A DNA stretch of 64,000 bases, taken from Oegoconia quadripuncta (lineage: Eukaryota > Arthropoda > Insecta > Lepidoptera > Autostichidae). Both the position numbers and the translations under genes were made by a program. Of the stretch, positions 31,471 to 40,500 are shown in pieces (within the stretch, counting starts at the first letter, position 1; every line of letters starts with the position of its first letter). The notes under the pieces were generated by a model. The model had not been told where the DNA came from. It did no database searches and saw nothing but the letters and a program-made list of their open reading frames with translations. The stretch covers positions 3,038,001 through 3,102,000 of the forward strand of contig OX438744.1 in assembly GCA_949316235.1 (NCBI GenBank). The letters are read 5' to 3'.

Positions 31471-31989
31471 ATAGGGGCTGCAGAAAAGTGAAAATTTCAT
31501 TAATGATTTTTGAGAAGAAGTAAGCTACTATCGCGGTAGTTATAAAACATTTGAAGGGAGCGATTTATCTGCATTATAAAAACATTAAGTAATCTGTATC
31601 CATAGTACCTATTATAGTTCAAAATCCGCGAATCAGTACGAAAATCGTGTTAATCAATGGATACCAATTTCAGACATAATAGAAGACAAGTACCTATGTA
31701 CTAATGATGTAGCTAGCTGGATCATAAATTATACTAATGATAGGTTGGAAAAATTACAGTAGAAGTTCAGTCACACTCAAGAACAAAATTTGAGACTTAA
31801 TTTGAGGCGGACAATACAGGGCGGGTAAAAAGAGGTAGAGGAAAAGAAAATATCTAAGTCAATATTGTGGACAGCACACATTTTTATATTTTTAGAGGTA
31901 AGAAAAACTGTATTCTATGTTATTTGATTTTTTTTTTGTGTTCGGTAGGCGAAGCGAGTTTTTAGATTCGATTTAACTTAACTACAGCG
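31471..31989. other. no gene or recognised repeat seen
   Basis: AT-rich. No motif supported. Confidence 0.35.
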
Positions 31990-32240
31990 TTCATATACAA
32001 AGCGAATGTGGATGGTAGTGTTGGTAGGGGAAGACCAGGGCGAACGTACCATAATGAAATCGGGGACGTCTTAAAGAAAGGCCAAGTCAAGAGTACCCTA
32101 AACCGACGAGCATTTATGAACAACCTTATGAGAGTGAAAGAAGTAGAAGATCAGGATCGTAGCAAGTGGAAGTCTGTGGTCTCCGGCCTACCCCTACGGG
32201 AAACAGGCGTGACATTATGTATGTATGTACAGCGTTCATA
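31990..32240 (+). mobile_element. RTE-like LINE ORF2 C-terminus with (ATGT)n tail, copy 1
   Basis: An open frame with GRGRPGRTYHNEIGDVLKKG, QVKSTLNRRAFMNNLMRV and KWKSVVSGLPLRE matches the end of RTE-type ORF2 in Lepidoptera. The sequence ends in ggcgtgacattatgtatgta, the RTE-type simple repeat tail. The copy at 49645-49832 is about 90 percent identical by eye. 5'-truncated. Confidence 0.85.
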
Positions 32241-32396
32241 CTCTTATTTAGGTACGTAACGAATTATGAAGAGATTACGTACACATAGATAAAACGTTTA
32301 TCTGTTACTTCAGTCAAACACAAACTTTTGAAAGAATTTATATAAAACTGAATAGGCACATAAGTACGGAATATGTTGACGACAAACTAGAGAGTG

Positions 32397-32790
32397 TGGA
32401 CTAGGGTCAACCTATGAGATTGTTAACAACATAACACTGATTTTCAGCTATTACTCGAGGAGAATCATGACACAAGTACGCCATAAATAAAAAAAATCAG
32501 TTTTTCTTATCTATAACAAATGAATTGTTTCTTTGGAGGGAAATGTGCTATTCGGTGCTCGCCTTCCATGATCACTTCTTTTTTTCCTGTACGTATCATG
32601 TGTAGGCCACAGCCCCACAGGTCAATCTATGAGATTGTACAAAGAACAAAACACTGATTTTCAGCTATTACTGTAGGAGAATTAGGACAAGCGTACACCA
32701 TAATTAAAAAGTGAAGTCTTTCTTATCTTCGGAATGTGATATTCGGTATTTACCCTCTATCGATAATTCCTTTTTCCCTGTATTTATCCA
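32397..32790. repeat. tandem duplication, two units of about 200 bp
   Basis: Unit 1 (32397-32602) and unit 2 (32606-32790) share caacctatgagattgt, aacactgattttcagctatt, aggagaat, tttcttatct, tattcggt and ttttcctgta. The units are diverged with indels. No gene is affected. Confidence 0.7.
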
Positions 32791-33002
32791 TTTTGTCATT
32801 ATAGATTGCTGCTGCTGCAATAATGAGCAGTAAGTTGGCTGCTTGCATATTTGCCTCGTATGTCATACCATGCATGACAAAAAAATCTTGATGTTTCTTT
32901 CAAATGGATGGAAAGTAAGAGGAACCCATTTATAACGACGTTAGAATGTGGTAATGAGTTATAACGATACACCACAAGAGCGCTGTGCATTAGTGTGTAG
33001 GT

Positions 33003-33282
33003 ATAAATAAAATATAAATAAATAAATATCCTTAGACATACACACAGCGCCATCTAGTTCCACAGTAAGCAACTATAGGCTTGTGTTGTGAGATATATGG
33101 TTGATATATTACATAAATACATTTTTTTGTGTAAATAAATACTTACTATAAATGAAAACATCCATAACTCGGGTACACATGTCCGTATTCATCACACAAA
33201 CATACGCCCCTAGCGGGATTCGAACCCGCAACCTTTTGGTATAGTGGTCAGAGTTGCTAACCACTACACCAAACAGGTCGTC
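33003..33282 (-). mobile_element. SINE family B, full-length (minus)
   Basis: ataaataaatatccttagac, cacacagcgccatctagttc, then cgggattcgaacccgcaacc and accactacaccaaacaggtc. Complete head, core and AAAT-type end. Confidence 0.9.
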
Positions 33283-33601
33283 AAATATATTAAAAATATA
33301 ATATCGTCACATATATAATAGGTATACCTATGTATTAAAATTTTCAGAAATCTTAGAGGTCTAGAAAACTTGAAATAATTATTTTTCGGTGACGTAACAT
33401 ATAAATTGCCAGCGAACCAGCCTGTATAAAGCAAACTACATAATCCATTCTTTGCTTGTCGCAGACAGATACTAAGATAATTCCACTTAAAAAGGTTACT
33501 CAAGTGCACTTTCTGTTTCAATCAATACTTGGTCGTAGGGTTTCCAATTTTCTATAATTTGTATAAGAACCCGGGTATTCACAACATGGATTAACTTATG
33601 G

Positions 33602-33627
33602 ATATACTTAGTAATAACTAAGTATAT
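33602..33627. repeat. hairpin, 11-bp stem, 4-base loop
   Basis: atatacttagt and actaagtatat flank AATA. It lies 12 bases before the MITE at 33640-34084 and is not part of its ends. Confidence 0.75.
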
Positions 33628-33639
33628 TTTTTTATTATA

Positions 33640-34084
33640 TTGGGTCTTTACCCATGAAATTGGGGTTTTTTTGCATCGTTAATCATATGTACCAATTCCT
33701 GCGATTTTCAAAGCTATATCAAAATTTATTTTTCATTTGGAAAATGGAATATTATTTCAAGGTTTCACATGAAGTATTTTTTAATTTCTGGGCTAAATCA
33801 CATAATAAAAAAAAATTGAACAGAGCTCTTCTTCCCATAATCATTTCTTAGATTCGCTGAAACTTTTATAAAGCGGTTACTTTTAAAAATTAACGATGCC
33901 TATACTTAACTTAATGGTATCCGATAATACACACAAAGTTTAGCTAAATTTGGATGTGCCGTTCCCAAAAAACAATCAAAAATGTTTGTGTGGAGGAAAC
34001 AGTATTAATGAAATTCTTCATACAAAACCACAGAATAATTAACAGTACTAAAACAAAACGCCAATTTCATAGGTAAGGACCTAA
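33640..34084 (+). mobile_element. TA-flanked MITE (ttgggtctttacc ends), copy 1
   Basis: The left end ttgggtctttacccatgaaa and the right end, read inward, ttaggtccttacctatgaaa continue ttgg and gttttt. TA is duplicated at 33638-33639 and 34085-34086. The reverse-oriented copy at 61237-61622 shares most of the interior. 445 bp, no transposase, so presumably mobilised by a Tc1/mariner-type enzyme. The small open frames inside are not conserved between the copies. Confidence 0.8.
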
Positions 34085-34300
34085 TATGATAGGGAGAATG
34101 TGGACGTAAACTTGTATACCTTCTGTATATCTACAGATGAATTCTCATCCTGAAGCACTCGTAGCCCAGTCGCATTAGAGAAATTAAACGACGACTGGTA
34201 CGGTCACCCCCACTGATATTATTATACGAGTGTTTCAGTAATTTTGATGGGATGTTAAATAGTGGATTAATTTCAATTAGAGGTAGTCGTGGCCTACAGT

Positions 34301-34558
34301 AATAATAATAAATAACCTTAGACATACAAACAGCGCCATCTAGTTCCACAGTAAGCAACTATAAGCTTGTGTTGTGGATACCAGATGGTTGATATACTAC
34401 ATAAATACATTTTTAAATAAATACTTATTATAAATGAAAACATCCATAAATCGGGTACACATGTCCGTATTCATCACACAAACATATGCCCCTAGCGGGA
34501 TTCGAACCCGCAACCTTTTGGTATAGTGGTCAGAGTTGCTAACCACTACACCAAACAG
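34301..34558 (-). mobile_element. SINE family B (minus)
   Basis: aataataataaataacctta, gcgccatctagttccacagt, cgggattcgaacccgcaacc and ccactacaccaaacag. It lacks the last bases of the head (ggtcgtc), unlike 33003-33282, but is otherwise very similar to it. Confidence 0.88.
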
Positions 34559-34609
34559 TAATAGCTTTAAAACATTGATTATCAGGAACACAAGTTTGAT
34601 ACAAATTCA

Positions 34610-34690
34610 TCGCCCGCATGGTGGATTGTCTGTACCCTGTCTGGTGAGAGGGATGCCCCAGCAGACGCCTAAGGCTGTTGATGTTTTTAT
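34610..34690 (+). mobile_element. fragment of the 5S-like SINE body or related repeat
   Basis: cgcccgcatggtggattgtc and ggatgccccagcagacgcct, then aaggctgttgatg, resemble the 3' body of the 5S-like SINE (compare the minus strand of 50275-50300) and a common Lepidopteran retroposon end. Short and decayed. Confidence 0.45.
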
Positions 34691-34900
34691 GGAATCAATG
34701 TGAGCGGGTAGCCTGTTGATCGTCACATGACTGATGATGAATGATCTATTGAGATACAATAATTTGATGTAGGAGAACCTAAATAAAAAATTACCCTTCG
34801 GCTGTTGTTGTCACATCTTATCCCAAAATAGTTCAACCTCAAAGCGACGACGGGAGTGAAAAGCAAATAGTACTTTAAATACTACTACTATCTCCACATT

Positions 34901-35092
34901 TTTTTATGCACAACGGGTTGGTACTTGACCTCAATCACACCTGATGTTAAGTGAAGATGAGGTCGAAGGTGGAAGCGTACTGACCCGGAAACCCCAACAC
35001 ATTAGGGGGCTGGCTATCTAATCTTTGACAACCGGAACTGTACCCCGCTGGGGATCGCGAACCCGCGGCCTCCGAATCGTAAACCTAATATC
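34901..35092 (-). mobile_element. SINE family A, internally deleted (minus)
   Basis: ttttatgcacaacgggttgg, cttgacctcaatcacacctg and ctgacccggaaaccccaaca, then a jump from gacaaccggaact directly to gtaccccgctggggatcg. The region between the two SINE halves is lost. Confidence 0.8.
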
Positions 35093-36092
35093 GTAACCGT
35101 AAACATACTGATTGCACATAAATTAATACATCTAACAGATAGCGTTAATCTTCAATCGGCTATCGAGTAAACGCAACCAGTCGCCATGGTTACTAGCCGG
35201 CGCGAGCCGCAACCGAAAGTGGAACGAACTGCCCAAATAAAACGAGCGAAAACCACCGTTATAGATACCACCAAAGATGCCAGATTGGAAATATACATCG
35301 TAATACAGTCGCTATTTAACCAACAAAAACCAATCTGTTGTCTGTTTGAACCAACTTAGACGCGACTTATGCTCTTTTTAAAATGTGCTAAGTATCTAAT
35401 TAAAAATGATTCAGTAAAGTTGGATCGAGGTCACTGCTTCGAGGAAGCGCACCAATAAGCGATATATAATAGAATGAACAGGTCGTGCCACTGCGAGCTA
35501 GGACTAGTTTATTACCTAAAGTAGTTCAATATGAGACCTGGGCCAGTAGTCTGTAGCAACCAATGGCGGTTGTTAGCTACTAGCGATCTTATTCTAAATT
35601 CGATAGTGTTTAGAATCATATCGGTTTTTGTTGGAAGCCTGAGTCCTAAATTTCAATTAAAGCCGACATTTTGACAGTAAACACTCTAATTAAGCTAAGT
35701 TCTATCTAAGCTAGTTGAACGATAATCTGGTTTATTAAAAGAAATTATGGTATTCTACTCGATAGTGACGTCTCCTTCTTTGACATTCTATAGAAATCGT
35801 AACGAGATTTTGCAGAATGGGTCACACACAATGGTAATGGAATGTCATCCGTCTGTATATCGCTGGAATATGAGATTGTGTGTTATTATAACAAATCGCT
35901 TGGGTGTTGCTAGTGCGTAATACAAATTTGATGTGTGACAGCAATTATTGTGCAACTTTCAACTCGGATGGGCACCGTTCTGGCAACTGCACAACGTATT
36001 CTTGTCCAAAGCAGTCAGGGCGTAAAGACGAAAGATGGCTTATGCACCGAAATGTGGCCTCCTCTTCATATGGCGGTGGCTCCAGCAGCCCG
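35093..36092. other. 1 kb with no gene seen
   Basis: Moderately GC-rich patches near 35180-35240. Open frames at 35904-36168 overlap each other and the following inverted element, with no family motif. Confidence 0.35.
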
Positions 36093-36224
36093 ACCGCCTA
36101 ACTCTATTGCTTTGGGTATTGTCATGGTTTATGACGTCAATGCACTGTCCGCCCTTGTCATATCGTAACAAAATGACGACGACGGACAGAGCATTGCTAT
36201 CGCTATTGCTTTGAGTTAGGCGGT
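36093..36224. mobile_element. inverted-repeat element next to the gypsy insertion
   Basis: accgcctaactc (36093-36104) and gagttaggcggt (36213-36224) are exact complements. The inner parts caatgcactgtccg and cggacagagcattg also pair with one mismatch. 132 bp, no coding. It ends 26 bases before the LTR at 36251. Confidence 0.6.
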
Positions 36225-36250
36225 AGACCCCAGTACATACCAGGAGCTGA

Positions 36251-36586
36251 TGTTCGCTTATGACTTTCATTTGACTTTATTCCGTCATGCAAACAGTGTA
36301 ATGATGATACTATCTTCAGGAAATATGTGCGAAAAATAAAAGAAAGTAATACTCACTCGTAAACTCTTTAATAATCCCTTTTTATATCACTTACAACACA
36401 GAACACTTTTAACACTCCTACCTTAGTCGGAGAACGGAAGCAGACAGACTATCACGTCAATCCATATGACAGTATGCGTCAGTCTGCTTCCGTCAAGGTG
36501 CCAAAATACTAACGTACCTACACTTAAATCGTACTTATATTTATATTAACTAAAATATATTATAATAAAATACATAATTGATAACA
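36251..36586 (-). repeat. 3' LTR of the gypsy element
   Basis: Read on the minus strand it runs TGTTATC to CGAACA. It holds TATAAAAAGG at 36377-36386, AATAAA at 36276-36281 and a 12-bp hairpin stem (36434-36445 with 36482-36493). Polyadenylation of the element transcript is expected here. Confidence 0.93.
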
Positions 36587-37534
36587 GTCGGCCATCTGAA
36601 TGATTTCGGACGACCTCGTACGTTTATCAAATACTCGTACATAACAGAATAACGTAATAATTGTAGCCTAATAATACATAATATGCGACCAATACACGCT
36701 AACAAGCTATAATTCAACATAAGATGGACAATCAGCAACAAAGAGATGCAAACCATTTTGTCAAAATTACGGAGATGATAACAAGCTTAAGTTATTGCAA
36801 TGGAATTCAACCTTGAACAATGAACCTTGACAGAAGGTAATCAAATTGTGGCTAACTGATCATAGCATAACTTGTAACAATTGAGTAAAAATTCTCATCC
36901 TTGATTTGACTTATACACAAAAATAATTCCTTACTAAATATATCTATATAACATTCAGTAAATCATTAGTAAATATTATAATTATAGCAAAATTATACTA
37001 ATATAATTAATCTAGATTTCCGATTGGCGCACAGAACTCTTCCTGTGTGCCTCTCGGTGATACTCTATAATTTACTGATCGGCTATGGAACTCTTCCCAT
37101 GCGTCACAGATTGGTTTTCCGATTGGTAAACAGAACTCTTCCTGCCTACCTCTCGGTGTTACTCTATTAGCTGCTGATCAGCGATGGAACTCTTCCCATG
37201 CGTCACAGTTTGATTTTATAAATGATTGGCAAACAGAACTCTTCCTGCGTACCTCTCTATGTTATTGTATTAGTTACTGATCAGCGATGGAACTCTTCCC
37301 ATGCATCACAGTGAACGGTTATAACATGCCTCTTTTCCTAAGTCGACAAACAGAACTCTTCGATGTCGGTATAGTTTCGATGAGACTTGTTTTATTTCCA
37401 GTAATGAAATGAATCACTTGTAGATAAATGTAAATCTTGTAATGTAAACGAAATGTGAATATATTGTATAATTATAATGAAAACTATGTAAGAATCAAAA
37501 TTGAGAGTGGTGAAGCATCTATATGCTGGGTCTT
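36587..37534 (-). other. 3' untranslated region of the gypsy element
   Basis: 948 bp between the Gag-Pol stop and the 3' LTR. No env-like frame is present. It contains three tandem units at 37022-37343 with a partial fourth. The last bases before the LTR on the minus strand (from gattcagatggccgac) are not purine-rich. Confidence 0.8.
37022..37362. repeat. tandem repeats of about 100 bp in the gypsy 3' UTR
   Basis: Units start gattggcgcacagaactctt (37022), gattggtaaacagaactctt (37121) and gattggcaaacagaactctt (37224), with a partial unit at 37344. Each also carries gatggaactcttcccatgc or a close variant, so gaactcttcc appears about every 50 bases. Such an array could bind a protein or mark internal duplication. 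No function is shown. Confidence 0.9.
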
Positions 37535-40500
37535 TCATACTTCATCATCATCAGAATCATCGGATGTAATCATGTCTTCTTCATGCGGTCTATTGAAATT
37601 TAGCCATGGTCTAATTTTATCTATAGCTACCACAGTAGAGAACTGTCTATCACCCTTCCGAGTCAATGGCGTATCTTCGATTTGGAAGCGGTCTTTATCG
37701 AGTATAGCTGTAATTTTATATGGCCCTTGAAACTTTGGTGCGAGCTTTCTACTCTGTCCAGTCGCCGGGACTTGTCGTTCGACTCTAACATAATCCCCGA
37801 GATTATACTTTGTTGGTTCACACCTTCGCTTGTCAAAAGCTTCCTTTTGTTTTTGTTGACTAGATTCGATATGAGCATTAATTTCCTGCCTTATTTCCGC
37901 CCTATTCGAATCGATGTTTTTCTCTCCGCTGGCCTCGTTCACCAACTCCGATAATATTCGACTATCACTAGAACCAGTTAGTCTGGTGCCGAATAGTGCT
38001 TCGGCTGGGGTCCGGTTAATACCTTTGTTGTAGGTATTGTTCATACCCCATTGAACGTCGGGCAGGTGGTCGTCCCATTTACTATCAGCTGATCCAATGG
38101 ACTTTGCCGTGAGTGCATCAACAATAGTCTTGTTGTAGCGTTCCACCTGCCCGTTTGCTCTCGGTGTAGCCACTGCATTGAGCACATGTTTGATGGCTTT
38201 ATCGCTCATAAATTTCTTAAATGAGTTACTAGTAAAGGACGAACCCCTGTCGGAGATTAGACGTCGTGGCACCCCGAATATGCCGAAGTATTCTTTGAGG
38301 ACCTTTATGGAGGTGCTTGATTTGGTGTTTCTAACAGCCTTTATATAAATATATCGTGTATATGCGTCTATTATCACGAGGATTTGTGTATTGCCTCGAT
38401 TGCTGCGCACGAACGGCCCTACATGATCCACGTGCACAGTATCAAATGGATTGTCTATCTTATCGATAGAGTGAAGGAAACCTTGCTTCTTACCACCCTT
38501 TGCTTTCGAGTAGGCGCATTCCAAACACGAAGTTACATACTTCTTTACGAAATTGCGCATTTTATGGAACCAGTATGACGACTTTACTTTCTCCAAGGTC
38601 TTATCAACGGAGAAATGACCAATATCGTCATGATTGCACTTGACGACTTGCCAACGGACCCCTTTCGGTACTACCCATCGGTCTCCATCTGGTGTGATCC
38701 TAAATAACTTGTCTCCTTTAATTTTATAGTTACTCTTTATATCGACAATGTCGTCAAACTTAGGGTCCTTGAGAATGCCGATAATTCTTTGAACTTCGGA
38801 GTCAGAATTCTGCACCGTTACCAACCAGTTCTCTTCCAAAACGTTGCTTACGTCATAGAGGGTTTGGTTTGGCCCAGATATAGGGTTGCGACTCAACGCG
38901 TCAACATGAGACATGGAACTACCTGCTCGATATTCAATAGAGAAATCGTACTCCTGCATTAGTTCCCACCATCGAGCCACTCGCGGAATCATGTCCCTCT
39001 TCTGGAACGTCGCACGTAACGAGTTGCAGTCGGTCAACACCTTGAAACGTATACCGACCAGATATACCCGAAACTTTTGGAGAGCGGCCACGACCGCGAG
39101 TGTCTCTAAATCATACGAGGAGTAATTTTGCTCCTCAGGACTTGTCTGCCTACTAAAATAAGCCACCGGACGCAGAGCTCCACACGCATCGCGTTGCAGT
39201 AGAATCCCGCCTAATCCTATTTTGCACGCGTCAGTGTGGAGCTCTGTTTCCGCTTGTGGATTGTACAGAGCCAGCGTTGGTTTTTCTACTAACTTTTCCT
39301 GTAGTGTCTTAAAGGCTGCTTGTTGCTCTTCGCTCCAGGACCAAGGGGTATCCTTCTTTAGAAGATGCGTTAAGGGCTTGGCAATAACTGAGAACCCAGG
39401 TACAAAGCGCCGAAAGAAGCTGCAAAGGCCCAAGAATTGGCGTACATTATGTTGGTCTCTGGGTACAGGAAACTCCCTTACCGCAGCCACCTTCCTCGAC
39501 CCCGGTCGGACGCCTTCTTTAGACACCTCGAACCCCAGGTAATCGACAACATGACCAAAGAAAAGGCATTTCGACAGCTTTAAAGTTAGCCCTGCGCTAG
39601 AAAATATCTTAAGTACATTTTCTAGCCGAGTCAATCCCTCAGCGAAATCCTTTGCTGGTAGGATCACATCATCCAAGTAAGCTAGGGCTTCTTTATAACG
39701 GTTGGAGCCCAGCACTTGGTTCATGATGCGTTGAAACGTGGCTGGGGCATTTGCAAGGCCGAAGGGCACTCTGGTGAACTCAAAATGCCCCTCTGGTGTT
39801 ACAAACCCCGTTTTATGTATGTCCTCATCCCGTATCGGTATCTGATAATACCCCGACGCGAGATCAAGGGTAGTGTAGAACTGGTGACCCGTCAATATGT
39901 CCAGCTGGTCATCTATTAATGGCATGGGGTAACTCTCTTTGACCGTCCTTTTATTAAGCGCTCGGTAATCGATACAGAGTCGGTACTCTCCCGTTTTCTT
40001 ACGTACCAGTACCACGGGACTAGCGTAAGATGATGTTGAAGGTCGGATTATCCCATGATCTAATAACTCAGATACCATGCCCCGCACGATTTCCTTCTCT
40101 TTAATGGCAAGCCTATATGGTCTGTATACTACAGGCTCGTCATTACTTAATGTGATGGACATTTCACCAGCTGAGGTGACACCTAATTCGGACATATTGA
40201 AGGCAAAGCATTCTCTGTAGTCATTTAGAAGTTTGAGTAATTGGTCCTTTTGTGCAGTCGAAATCCCATCACCCACATTTACTTGGTTACCCGTTATAGG
40301 CGAAAGACTGCTTTTATTAACCCTGTTGACGTCCATGGTCTCGCCTGCATAATCCTCTCTCGCCACATGCCCACGCGCCATTAAGCAACCCTTCTTCAGT
40401 GTAATGGCTTCGTTGAGTGGGACATTTACTGCTATCTCACCTACGCCCTGATCACTAAGTGAATATATACCAGATGATACAGAGAATCTAACATCAGATG

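Noticed and set aside
37022..37362. CRISPR-like or satellite array
   Set aside because: It has only three to four diverged units of about 100 bp inside a retrotransposon UTR, with no spacer pattern.
36587..37534. An env gene in the gypsy element
   Set aside because: No open frame longer than about 70 codons exists on the element's strand between the pol stop and the LTR, and no signal peptide or membrane segment is seen.
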